NCBI RefSeq assembly: GCF_036016195.1
Contig: NZ_JAYWTM010000009.1
Span: 172,348 to 236,347 of the forward strand
Length of the DNA stretch: 64,000 nt
Source: Brenneria populi
GTDB taxonomy: Bacteria > Pseudomonadota > Gammaproteobacteria > Enterobacterales > Enterobacteriaceae
Reading direction: 5' to 3'
Shown here: positions 25,915 through 34,159 of the stretch, piece after piece
Numbering within the stretch: the first letter of the stretch is position 1
Layout: each line of letters opens with the position of its first letter
Program-made: the position numbers and the translations under genes
The notes under the pieces: generated by a model
Databases searched by the model: none
What the model was told of the DNA's origin: nothing
What the model saw: the letters and a program-made list of their open reading frames with translations, nothing else

Positions 25915-26490
25915 ATGGCTAAAAAAAATGCATCGTCAGCCGCCGGGCAGATCCGAATTATCGGCGGCCAGTGGCGCGGCAGAAAACTTCCCGTGCCCAA
26001 TAGCCCCGGCTTAAGGCCCACCACCGATCGCGTGCGTGAAACCTTGTTCAACTGGCTGGCGCCGGTTATCCAGCAATCGCGCTGCCTGGATTGCTTTGCC
26101 GGCAGCGGCGCTCTGGGACTGGAGGCGCTGTCGCGTCACGCCGCTCATGCCACGCTTCTGGAACGGGAGCGTAGCGTGGCGCAGCAATTAACGCAAAATC
26201 TGGCGCTGCTCCGGGCGGAGAACGCCCGCGTCGTGAATGCCGACGCCCTGCAGTGGCTGGCTCAGGCCGGCGAGCCTTTCGATGTGGTATTCCTCGATCC
26301 GCCGTTCCGCAAAGATTTATTGAATAATGCGCTATCGCTGTTGGAACGGCAGGGCTGGCTAGCGCCTGACGCATGGATCTACGTGGAAACCGAGGTTGAA
26401 AACGCGCAATTGGTTATTCCGGACGGCTGGCAGCTGCATCGGGAAAAAATCGCCGGTCAGGTGGCGTACCGCTTATATCTCCGCCAATAA
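25915..26490 (+). CDS. rsmD: 16S rRNA (guanine-966-N2)-methyltransferase RsmD
   Basis: Rossmann-fold SAM methyltransferase, 191 residues from ATG 25915. It methylates N2 of G966 in the 30S subunit. RIIGGQWRGRKLPV and RPTTDRVRETLFNWL are at the N-terminus, the SAM motif CLDCFAGSGALGLEALS is near residue 53, and the catalytic VVFLDPPF is near residue 124. It is divergent from ftsY as in E. coli, and is followed by yhhL. Confidence 0.97.
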   Translation: MAKKNASSAAGQIRIIGGQWRGRKLPVPNSPGLRPTTDRVRETLFNWLAPVIQQSRCLDCFAGSGALGLEALSRHAAHATLLERERSVAQQLTQNLALLRAENARVVNADALQWLAQAGEPFDVVFLDPPFRKDLLNNALSLLERQGWLAPDAWIYVETEVENAQLVIPDGWQLHREKIAGQVAYRLYLRQ

Positions 26491-26523
26491 TCATCGTAGA
26501 GAAAAGATAATAAGGTGAACGTG

Positions 26524-26802
26524 ATGATATGGATTAATCTTGGCCGATTATTGATGTTGGGAGTATGGGGATTTCTGCTGTTTAACCTGATTCAGCCTTT
26601 TCCCAGACCGCTGAATATTTTTATGACGGTGGCGATGGTATTCACCATTCTGATGCACGGTTTCCAACTGCTGTTGCTCAAGGCCAGCCAGCCCAAAGAG
26701 AGTCCGGCGTTGAGCCGGGCGCTTCAGGCGCGCATTTTTTTATTCGGCGTGTTTGAACTGCTCGCCTGGCAGAAAAAGCTGCCGAAACAGCCGAAGAAGT
26801 AA
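26524..26802 (+). CDS. yhhL: DUF1145 family membrane protein YhhL
   Basis: A 92-residue protein with two hydrophobic helices (LGRLLMLGVWGFLLFNLI and IFMTVAMVFTILMHGF) and a basic C-terminus ending KKLPKQPKK. It corresponds to E. coli YhhL (DUF1145), function unknown. AAGGTG ahead of ATG 26524 favours this start over the GTG 9 bases upstream. It probably shares the rsmD transcript (33-base gap). Confidence 0.85.
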   Translation: MIWINLGRLLMLGVWGFLLFNLIQPFPRPLNIFMTVAMVFTILMHGFQLLLLKASQPKESPALSRALQARIFLFGVFELLAWQKKLPKQPKK

Positions 26803-26805
26803 CGG

Positions 26806-27162
26806 TTATTCCCGTTCGGGCGCGAAGCTGATAAAGCGCGCGCCCTTAAGCTGCAGCGTGCCCCGCATCGCGTGATCGAGCCGGTGGTAATCGCCCGCGT
26901 TAAGCCGCAGCGTGATGTCGGCGCCGCCGTTTACCGGGCGAAAGGTGGCCTCATAACGCATGTCTTCCAGCCTGTCCTCATCGCCGTGGGCGCGGCTGCG
27001 CGTTTTGGGAAATTCCCGTTTGGTTTTTACTTCCGCCAGTATCGTTTGCAGCGGCGCCGCGTCGTTGCGCGCCTCCTGATTGCGCTGGTGCTGATATTGG
27101 CGCCAGGCCAGCGCCAGAATCAGTGCGATAGCCAGTAGCAGTAACGGCGGGAGATCGCGCAT
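26806..27162 (-). CDS. yhhM: DUF2500 family protein YhhM
   Basis: A 118-residue protein with one N-terminal membrane helix (LPPLLLLAIALILALAW) and a soluble domain likely folded as a small beta structure (MRYEATFRPVNGGADITLRL). It matches YhhM (DUF2500), function unknown. It starts 3 bases after the stop of the DUF1820 gene, so the two are one operon. It is convergent with yhhL. Confidence 0.85.
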   Translation of the reverse strand: MRDLPPLLLLAIALILALAWRQYQHQRNQEARNDAAPLQTILAEVKTKREFPKTRSRAHGDEDRLEDMRYEATFRPVNGGADITLRLNAGDYHRLDHAMRGTLQLKGARFISFAPERE

Positions 27163-27165
27163 ACG

Positions 27166-27486
27166 TTAGGGTTTTTTGCCGGGCAGATAGGGGAAGTGCG
27201 TGACGTTATCGCCGAGTTCGGAGATCCGGGCGCTGCCTCTTTCCGTCACCGCGTCGATGCGGATCACCGCCTGTAAAGGGATGAAGCTGCGGCTGACGCC
27301 GGAAAATTCGGTTTTCAGCTTTTCGGTGGAGGGGTCGACCAGCACCGTTGACTGGCTATCGAAAACGAAATCGGCAATTTCAATAAAACCAAACAGATTG
27401 CTTGATACCAATTCACGCACGTAAAGCTGGTAGTTTTTACCATTATTCATAAACTGAATACGATAAAGTGCGGGTTCATTGCTCAT
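27166..27486 (-). CDS. DUF1820 family protein
   Basis: A 106-residue soluble protein that I recognise as DUF1820-like: ALYRIQFMNNGKNYQLYVREL at the N-terminus, VLVDPSTEKLKTEFSGV in the middle, and RSFIPLQAVIRIDAV followed by a short proline/glycine tail. The role is unknown. It precedes yhhM by 3 bases. To my knowledge E. coli K-12 has no gene at this spot, so it is an extra member of the yhhM transcript here. Confidence 0.8.
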   Translation of the reverse strand: MSNEPALYRIQFMNNGKNYQLYVRELVSSNLFGFIEIADFVFDSQSTVLVDPSTEKLKTEFSGVSRSFIPLQAVIRIDAVTERGSARISELGDNVTHFPYLPGKKP

Positions 27487-27727
27487 TCAACCATACTCTC
27501 CTGCAAGATAGTGACATGCGCCGATCCGCAGTCTATATGGACCGATAACATAGCATGAAGCGCCGATGCACGCATCTGTCTCGCCCGATGTTGTTGATCC
27601 TTGCCGCCATCCCCTACACTGAATGCATAGAGCGACGGACGCCGTAATAAAATCAATCATTCCGGAGGGATATACGGCTGATTCCGGGCTTGTATCCGGC
27701 TTGTTTAATACCGAATAAGGATAATTT

Positions 27728-28357
27728 ATGCTTTGGTCGTTTATCGCCGTGCTTTTTTCCGGCTGGTTGTATGTCGACGCCAGCTACCGTGGCCCGGTAT
27801 GGCAGCGCTGGCTGTTCAAACCCGTCACCCTGCTATTACTGCTGGCGCTGGCCTGGCAAACGCCGCTGCTCAGCGTGCCGGGCTATCTGATCGTCGTCGG
27901 GCTGCTGGCGACGCTGGTGGCCGATACGCTGATGCTGCTGCCGACGCAGCGGCTGCTCTATGCGTTCGGCGCCTATTTCGTCTCCCATTTGCTGTATACG
28001 ATAAGCTTTGTCACCAGTCAGACGACTCTCACCGTTTTCTGGCCGCTGGTGCTGGCGCTGATCATTCTGGCGGCGGTGCTGATTGCGATCGTTTGGAGCC
28101 GGCTGGATACGCCGCGTTGGCCGGCGTGCGCGTTTATCTTGATGACGACCGTCATGGTCTGGGTCGCCGGCGAGCGTTATTTCGCCCTCGGCACGGATTA
28201 TAACTTCTCGCTGCTGGCGGGCGCCGCGCTGCTGTTTATCGCCCATGCGGTCTGGTTTATTCACCACTATCGAATAAATTTTCGCGCTCATCAGGCCATT
28301 GTGGCGGCGTGCTATTTCTGCGGCCATTTTTTAATCGTCCGCTCTCTCTATTTTTAG
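27728..28357 (+). CDS. yhhN: Lysoplasmalogenase-family membrane protein YhhN
   Basis: A 209-residue polytopic membrane protein (about eight helices) of the YhhN/TMEM86 family, which in animals hydrolyses the vinyl-ether bond of lysoplasmalogens. The bacterial substrate is not settled. Family motifs: VVGLLATLVADTLMLLP near residue 57 and YFVSHLLYTISF near residue 85, with the acidic residues thought catalytic in other members. It has its own promoter region of about 240 bases. Confidence 0.88.
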   Translation: MLWSFIAVLFSGWLYVDASYRGPVWQRWLFKPVTLLLLLALAWQTPLLSVPGYLIVVGLLATLVADTLMLLPTQRLLYAFGAYFVSHLLYTISFVTSQTTLTVFWPLVLALIILAAVLIAIVWSRLDTPRWPACAFILMTTVMVWVAGERYFALGTDYNFSLLAGAALLFIAHAVWFIHHYRINFRAHQAIVAACYFCGHFLIVRSLYF

Positions 28358-28410
28358 CGTCGCCGGGGCGAGCGAAACGCTGGATTAGCCCGATATGACG
28401 GTGTAAAGTT

Positions 28411-28429
28411 CAGGATGAGAATCACTATC
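28411..28429 (+). promoter_or_regulatory. Fur-box-like sequence in the zntA leader
   Basis: CAGGATGAGAATCACTATC matches the 19-base Fur consensus at 14 positions, including ATGA and AATCA. It ends 19 bases before the zntA ATG. The MerR-type dyad expected for ZntR in E. coli is not evident. Confidence 0.4.
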
Positions 28430-28448
28430 ATCAACACGGGAGGAAGGT

Positions 28449-30752
28449 ATGCATTCTCATCACCACCATAGCGCTGAAAAGTCGGCCTGTTGCCATGAAC
28501 ACGCCCGCCATCCGTCGCGCGCGGAGAAAAGCTGCTGCGCGGCGAAACATGCGCCAGGCGCGGTAGCCAATACCGGGCGGGGGCCGGATCAAAGCCCGTC
28601 GGAAGGCGGCGATAACGCCGATTCCGACGACCCCGATGGGAGCGACGGCGACCGACCGTCGTTATGCCAGCGTTTCAGCTGGAAAATCAGTGGGATGGAC
28701 TGTCCCAGCTGTGCTCGAAAAATTGAAAACGCCGTAAAAAATCTTACCGGAATAGAACAGGCCAAAGTGCTGTTCGCCACCGAAAAACTGGTTGTTGACG
28801 CCCGTAATGATGTCCGCCCGCAGGTGCGGCACGCGGTTCAGCAAGTCGGTTTCGCCCTACACGATCTCGCTCCGCAAACTCCTCTTTCTCCTGATTCACG
28901 CCGTTTTATCCATGAATATGGCTTCCTGGCGCTTTTTTCGCTGCTGACGGCGGCGAGCTGGGGGTTTTCGCTGCTGAACGGGCCCGGCGGACAGGTCGCT
29001 TTTATCGCCACCACCATTTTGGGCCTGATTCCGATAGTGAAAAAAACGGCGCGGCTTATCCGTTCCGGTACGCCTTTCGCGATTGAAACGCTGATGAGCG
29101 TGGCGTCCATCGGGGCGTTGCTGATTGGCGCGACCGCCGAAGCCACGTTCGTCCTGCTGCTTTTTATGCTGGGCGAGCAACTGGAGTCTTACGCGGCCAA
29201 TCGCGCCCGACGGGGCGTTACCGCGTTAATGGCGCTGCTGCCCGAAGAGGCCACGCTGATCCGCGATGAGCGGCGTTTCAGCGTGCCGATCGCCAGCCTG
29301 GCGCCCGGCGATGTGATCGAAGTGGCGCCCGGCGGCCGCCTGCCGGCCGATGCGCGGCTGCTGACCGCCGAAGCCGGTTTTGATGAAAGCGCGTTAACCG
29401 GCGAGTCGGTGCCCGTGGAGCGCGAACGGGGCGATAAGGTGGCTGCCGGGAGCCTGTGCGTCGATCGCACCGTGCGGCTGCGTGTGGTGTCGCAACCGGG
29501 CGATAGCGCCATCGATCGTATTCTGCAATTGATCGAGGAAGCGGAAGAGCGACGCGCGCCGATAGAGCGTTTCCTCGATCGCTTCAGCCGTTACTACACG
29601 CCGGCCATTATGCTGCTCTCTTTGCTGGTGATTCTGATCCCGCCTCTGTTTCTGGCCCAGCCCTGGCAGGAGTGGATTTATCGCGGTCTGACGTTATTGC
29701 TGATTGGCTGCCCCTGCGCGCTGGTGATCTCCACCCCGGCGGCGATTACTTCCGGCCTGGCGGCGGCGGCCCGTCAGGGCGCGCTGATCAAAGGCGGTGC
29801 GGCGCTGGAGTCGCTGGAGGGCATCCGCGCGGTGGCGTTCGATAAGACCGGCACGCTAACCGAAGGAAAGCCGCAGGTTACGGATATTTTACCTGCGGCG
29901 GGAGTCAGCGAGGCCGCGCTGCTGGCGCGCGCCGCCGCCATAGAATCCGGCTCGTCTCATCCGCTGGCAAAAGCCATCGTGCAGCGGGCGCTGGCGACCA
30001 GCGCATTTTTACCTGTCGCGGACGATCTACGGACGCTGGCGGGCGTCGGCGTCGAAGGCACGATTGCCGGTAAGCGTCTGCAGATTAGCTCTCCGGCCAA
30101 ACTACCGGCGGATATGCTGGATGCCGACTGGCGACAGCGCGTCGCAGCGTTGGAAAATGAAGGGAAGACGACGGTCGTCGTACATGAAGACCGCCTGGTG
30201 ATGGGGCTGCTGGCATTGCGCGACACATTGCGTCACGACGCCGGCTCGGCGCTGGACGCGCTGCGAGAGCTGAACATTCGCTGCATTATGCTGACGGGCG
30301 ATAATCCCCGCGCGGCGGCGGCGATCGCCGGCGAGTTGGGCATCGAGTACCGCGCCAGCCTGCTGCCGGCGGATAAAGTGGCGGCGGTCGGCGAGCTTAA
30401 TCGCCTTCACCCCACGGCGATGGTGGGGGACGGCATTAATGACGCCCCGGCGATGAAAGCGGCCGCCATCGGCATCGCCATGGGCGGCGGCACCGACGTC
30501 GCGCTGGAAACGGCGGACGCCGCGCTAACCCACAGCCGCCTCGGCGGATTAGCCATGATGATCCGTCTATCGCGGGCCACGCAGCGTAATATTCGGCAGA
30601 ATATTACGATTGCGCTGGGGCTGAAGGCGCTGTTTCTCATCACCAGCGTGCTGGGGATAACCGGCCTGTGGCTGGCGGTGCTGGCGGACTCCGGCGCCAC
30701 GGCATTGGTCACGGCCAACGCTTTGCGGTTGCTGAAAAAACGGGATGGATAG
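28449..30752 (+). CDS. zntA: Zn(II)/Cd(II)/Pb(II)-exporting P1B-type ATPase ZntA
   Basis: Metal efflux pump of 767 residues, longer than E. coli ZntA (732). The N-terminus is a His/Cys-rich tail (HSHHHHSAEKSACCHEH, then SCCAAKH), followed by an Asp-rich linker and a metal-binding domain with GMDCPSCARK near residue 83. The core has the TGES-type loop SALTGESVPVERE, the membrane metal site CPC in IGCPCALVISTPAAI, the phosphorylation motif DKTGTLTEGKP, the HP motif SGSSHPLAKAI and the hinge GDGINDAPAM. A strong GGAGGAAGG site precedes the ATG. Confidence 0.97.
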   Translation: MHSHHHHSAEKSACCHEHARHPSRAEKSCCAAKHAPGAVANTGRGPDQSPSEGGDNADSDDPDGSDGDRPSLCQRFSWKISGMDCPSCARKIENAVKNLTGIEQAKVLFATEKLVVDARNDVRPQVRHAVQQVGFALHDLAPQTPLSPDSRRFIHEYGFLALFSLLTAASWGFSLLNGPGGQVAFIATTILGLIPIVKKTARLIRSGTPFAIETLMSVASIGALLIGATAEATFVLLLFMLGEQLESYAANRARRGVTALMALLPEEATLIRDERRFSVPIASLAPGDVIEVAPGGRLPADARLLTAEAGFDESALTGESVPVERERGDKVAAGSLCVDRTVRLRVVSQPGDSAIDRILQLIEEAEERRAPIERFLDRFSRYYTPAIMLLSLLVILIPPLFLAQPWQEWIYRGLTLLLIGCPCALVISTPAAITSGLAAAARQGALIKGGAALESLEGIRAVAFDKTGTLTEGKPQVTDILPAAGVSEAALLARAAAIESGSSHPLAKAIVQRALATSAFLPVADDLRTLAGVGVEGTIAGKRLQISSPAKLPADMLDADWRQRVAALENEGKTTVVVHEDRLVMGLLALRDTLRHDAGSALDALRELNIRCIMLTGDNPRAAAAIAGELGIEYRASLLPADKVAAVGELNRLHPTAMVGDGINDAPAMKAAAIGIAMGGGTDVALETADAALTHSRLGGLAMMIRLSRATQRNIRQNITIALGLKALFLITSVLGITGLWLAVLADSGATALVTANALRLLKKRDG

Positions 30753-30763
30753 AGATCCTCGGC

Positions 30764-30790
30764 GGCGTCAGGGGGTTATCTCCTGACGCC
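30764..30790. terminator. Stem between convergent zntA and tusA
   Basis: GGCGTCAGG (30764-30772) pairs perfectly with CCTGACGCC (30782-30790), loop 9 bases. It sits between two convergent stops, so it probably ends both transcripts despite lacking a T run. Confidence 0.6.
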
Positions 30791-30802
30791 GGAGACGGGC
30801 GG

Positions 30803-31048
30803 TTAGCCGCCCTTACGCAGCAAATAGCGATAGGGCAACCGTTCGGTCGCCTGCGCCAGCAGGCGATGGTCCATATACCGGCAGAATCCGGGAATATCGC
30901 GGGTTGTCGCCGGATCGTCCGCCAGGATCAATAGCGTTTGTCCGGGACCCATCTGGCGTACCGTTTTGCGTACCATCATCACGGGTTCGGGACAGCGTAA
31001 TCCCTGCGCATCAAGGGTCTTATCGGGATTGGCGAAAGGATCGGTCAT
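30803..31048 (-). CDS. tusA: Sulfur carrier protein TusA
   Basis: Sulfur-relay protein of 81 residues, identical in length to E. coli TusA. It accepts persulfide sulfur from IscS and passes it to TusBCD for 2-thiolation of tRNA wobble uridine. The active cysteine is in LRCPEPVMMVRK (CPxP motif) near residue 19. ATG 31048 is used; one extra upstream codon is a TTG. It is divergent from yhhQ. Confidence 0.96.
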   Translation of the reverse strand: MTDPFANPDKTLDAQGLRCPEPVMMVRKTVRQMGPGQTLLILADDPATTRDIPGFCRYMDHRLLAQATERLPYRYLLRKGG

Positions 31049-31262
31049 CAACGTTCTCTGCAGTTAAGGAGCAATAAATAAAACCAGCATAGTTTACGCC
31101 GGGGATTTTCAGGCGCAAGCCACGACAACGTTTGCGCAAAAAACAACCATTGCATTGCGAAGATAAATGCGTATCATGCGGCGCGCATGCACAGACGTGC
31201 GGCATGGCCGCGCGAAATATTTCTTGGGTTCCCTCACCCCAATAACCAAAAAGGTCGCAGAC

Positions 31263-31940
31263 ATGTATCGATTTACCGCCCAACAGCGGCTGACGGCGCT
31301 GGTATGGCTTTCGCTATTTCATATTCTGATCATCACATCCAGTAATTATCTGGTGCAGCTTCCGGTGTCGATTTTCGGTTTTCACACCACCTGGGGCGCG
31401 TTTACCTTTCCGTTTATTTTCCTGGCTACCGACCTAACGGTGAGGATTTTCGGCGCGCCGTTGGCCCGCCGCATCATCCTGACCGTTATGGTGCCCGCGC
31501 TGCTGGTGTCCTATCTGATCTCCGTGCTGTTTTATCAGGGAGAATGGCAGTCGTTCAGCGCGTTGGGACAGGTCAATATCGTGGTCGCCCGCATCGCCAT
31601 CGCCAGCTTTATGGCCTATGTCCTGGGGCAAATTCTGGATGTTCACGTCTTTAACCGGCTGCGCCAGCGTAACGCCTGGTGGGTGGCCCCCGCCGTTTCG
31701 ACGCTGTTCGGCAATCTCAGCGATACGCTGGCTTTTTTCTTTATTGCGTTTTACCGCAGCACCGATCCCTTTATGTCCGCCAACTGGGTTGAAATCGCCA
31801 TGGTGGACTATACGTTTAAACTATTGATAAGCATGCTGTTCTTTCTGCCGATGTACGGCGTGATGCTGAATATGGCGCTGAAACGCCTGAGCGAGCGGCA
31901 GCCCGGCATGCCTTATCTATCAGTGGAAAACCGCCGCTAA
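31263..31940 (+). CDS. yhhQ: Queuosine precursor (7-cyano-7-deazaguanine) transporter YhhQ
   Basis: Vitamin-uptake-type (VUT/ECF-like) membrane protein of 225 residues with about six helices. It imports preQ0/preQ1 for queuosine tRNA modification. I start at MYRFTAQQRLTALVWLS; the in-frame extension upstream is unlike the family. Family sequences: ITSSNYLVQLPVSIFGFHTTWG, FIFLATDLTVRIFG and VGQILDVHVFNRLR-type (here LGQILDVHVFNRL). It lies next to another tRNA-modification gene, tusA. Confidence 0.92.
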   Translation: MYRFTAQQRLTALVWLSLFHILIITSSNYLVQLPVSIFGFHTTWGAFTFPFIFLATDLTVRIFGAPLARRIILTVMVPALLVSYLISVLFYQGEWQSFSALGQVNIVVARIAIASFMAYVLGQILDVHVFNRLRQRNAWWVAPAVSTLFGNLSDTLAFFFIAFYRSTDPFMSANWVEIAMVDYTFKLLISMLFFLPMYGVMLNMALKRLSERQPGMPYLSVENRR

Positions 31941-32087
31941 ACGGCGTTTTGCCGGCCGAATAGGGCGGCGAAACGCTGCTAGGCTACGCGTCTGAATTTA
32001 TGGTTTGTGACAACAATCCGCTTGTTTTTACTCGCGGAATAGCGTGCGATAATGATTTATCCGTTCCAGCAACAGAAAGAGAACCCT

Positions 32088-32654
32088 ATGCCGAATGTAG
32101 TGAAGTACCTCGGAATGAGTCTTTTGGTCGTTATGCTTGCCGCCTGTGACGGCAACAAGGATGATAGCGCGGCGGCGCCAGCGCAGGATAAACCGGCGGC
32201 CGAAGCCCCGGCGGGCGTGGCTATTGAACTGATGTCCGGCAAAATCGCATTCACCCTGCCGGCGGATATGCGCGACCAAAGCGGCAAACTGGGTACTCAG
32301 GCGAATAATATGCACGTTTACGCCAACGAAAACGGGCAAAAAGCGGTGATCGTAATCCTGGGCGATAACACCACGGAAGCGCTATCCGTGTTGACGCAGC
32401 GTCTGGAAGATCAGCAGCGTACGCGTGACGCCAACCTGCAGGTGGTGACCAATAAAACCATCGATGTAGACGGGCAGAAACTGCAGCAGCTGGATAGCAT
32501 TATCACCAGCAGCGGACAGCAGGCCTACTCATCCATCGTACTCGGCAAGGTGGACGAACACCTGCTGACGCTGCAGATTACGCTGCCGGCGGGCGATCAG
32601 CAGCAGGCCCAGACCGACGCGGAAAATATTATTCGTACGCTGAAGCTGAAGTAA
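32088..32654 (+). CDS. dcrB: Lipoprotein DcrB
   Basis: Inner-membrane-associated lipoprotein of 188 residues (E. coli 185). The signal ends in the lipobox LVVMLAAC, with Cys at residue 20, followed by the lysine/alanine-rich linker. In E. coli DcrB is needed for phage C1/C6 DNA entry and affects lipoprotein maturation. The start MPNVVKYLG is preceded by AGAGAACCC. It is the last gene of the block syntenic with E. coli min 77. Confidence 0.93.
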   Translation: MPNVVKYLGMSLLVVMLAACDGNKDDSAAAPAQDKPAAEAPAGVAIELMSGKIAFTLPADMRDQSGKLGTQANNMHVYANENGQKAVIVILGDNTTEALSVLTQRLEDQQRTRDANLQVVTNKTIDVDGQKLQQLDSIITSSGQQAYSSIVLGKVDEHLLTLQITLPAGDQQQAQTDAENIIRTLKLK

Positions 32655-32684
32655 TCAGGCAACCCTAAACGCCCGCGCGGACGC

Positions 32685-32776
32685 ATACTCTAAATCATTC
32701 GAGCGGCGCTTGCGCTGGCCCCAACGGGGCGAGCAACAAAGGCGGCGCGCATGCGGCTTGAAGTATAACGAGTATA
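32685..32776 (+). repeat. ERIC-like element, copy 2 (shortened)
   Basis: ATACTC (32685-32690) and GAGTAT (32771-32776) bound a 92-base derivative of the copy at 20714. It keeps CTAAATCATTCGAG, CGCTTGCGCTGGCCCCAACG and GCATGCGGCTTGAAGTATAA. It lies exactly in the dcrB-sotB junction between two gene blocks that are far apart in E. coli. Confidence 0.75.
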
Positions 32777-32932
32777 GCGTGCGGGACGGGGGCCGGCGGG
32801 TTAGAAAGCATCCGTTACTGATTACAGTTTGACATCAGAACGTTATACTTTTCCGGTAACATTAAGGCTTCGCGTAATCCCCTCACTGAGCTGATTTTCG
32901 CATTCTTCCATTTTAACGTTTGATACCAACAT

Positions 32933-34120
32933 ATGACTCGTTCTCCCAGATCGACCGCATGGCTGCGGGTTGTCAGCCTTGCTTTGGCGGCATTCATCTT
33001 CAACACCGCTGAATTTGTTCCCGTGGCGCTCTTGTCCGACATCGCCGTCAGCTTTTCGATGAGCGCCGCGCAGGTTGGGCTTATTATTACGATCTATGCC
33101 TGGGTGGTGAGTCTTATGTCGCTGCCGTTTATGTTGCTTTCCAGCAAAATGGAGCGGCGCGGCCTCTTGATCAAAGTTTTTATTCTGTTCGCCGTCAGTA
33201 ATTTTTTATCCGGCGTGGCGTGGAACTTCTGGGTATTGGTGATCGCCCGCGTCGGCGTGGCGCTGTCCCACGCGATTTTTTGGTCAATCACCGCGTCTCT
33301 GGCGGTGCGTCTGGCGCCTCATGGCAGAAAAGCGCAGGCGCTGAGCCTGCTGGCGACGGGAACCGCGCTGGCGATGGTGCTGGGCCTGCCTTTGGGCCGC
33401 TTGGTCGGTCAATATTTAGGCTGGCGCATCACTTTTTCGATTATCGGCATTGTGGCCTGCGTGATTATGCTGGTGATGATGAAACTGCTGCCTTTGTTGC
33501 CCAGCCGCCATGCCGGATCGTTAAAAAGCTTGCCCGAGCTGTTTAGACGCCCGGCATTGCTCTGCGTTTATGGCTTAACGGTGGTCGTGGTCACCGCGCA
33601 TTTTACCGCCTACAGCTATATCGAACCTTTCGTACAGAAGGTGGCGATGATGAGCGACGGTTTTATCACCGCGCTGCTGCTGCTGTTCGGCGGCGCCGGG
33701 ATTATCGGCAGCATGCTATTCAGCCGGTATAGCAGCAGGTATCCCACCGCCTTCCTGACGACGGCCATCGCGCTATTGCCCCTGTGCCAGATCCTGCTGC
33801 TGCCGCTCTCTTTCAGCAATATCACCCTGGCGTTGCTGTGCTGTATTTGGGGGATCTCGATTATGGCGATAGGGCTGAGCATGCAGGTTAAAGTGATGAC
33901 GCTGGCTCCCGATGCCACCGATGTCGCCATGTCTCTCTTTTCCGGTATTTATAATGTGGGGATCGGCGGCGGCGCGCTGCTGGGCAACCAGGTGATTACG
34001 CATATGAGTCTGGCGGATATTGGTTTCATCGGCGCGGCATTAGGCGTGATCGCTTTGCTATGGTGCGTTTTTATCTTCAGGCGCTATGCTCTGGTATTAA
34101 ACAACACCGTAATCAATTAA
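32933..34120 (+). CDS. sotB: Sugar efflux transporter SotB (MFS)
   Basis: Major facilitator of 395 residues with 12 helices, matching SotB (YdeA) of E. coli and Dickeya, which exports arabinose and other sugars. N-terminus RVVSLALAAFIFNTAEFVPVALLSDIA; MFS loop LLSSKMERRGLLIK between helices 2 and 3; LGLPLGRLVGQYLGWRITF near residue 150. E. coli has cpxP/cpxR/cpxA in front of fieF, so this gene replaces that arrangement here. Confidence 0.92.
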   Translation: MTRSPRSTAWLRVVSLALAAFIFNTAEFVPVALLSDIAVSFSMSAAQVGLIITIYAWVVSLMSLPFMLLSSKMERRGLLIKVFILFAVSNFLSGVAWNFWVLVIARVGVALSHAIFWSITASLAVRLAPHGRKAQALSLLATGTALAMVLGLPLGRLVGQYLGWRITFSIIGIVACVIMLVMMKLLPLLPSRHAGSLKSLPELFRRPALLCVYGLTVVVVTAHFTAYSYIEPFVQKVAMMSDGFITALLLLFGGAGIIGSMLFSRYSSRYPTAFLTTAIALLPLCQILLLPLSFSNITLALLCCIWGISIMAIGLSMQVKVMTLAPDATDVAMSLFSGIYNVGIGGGALLGNQVITHMSLADIGFIGAALGVIALLWCVFIFRRYALVLNNTVIN

Positions 34121-34159
34121 CGATAAGCGGCGAGGGTTCCGGGCTTGAAGAGGAGCGTT

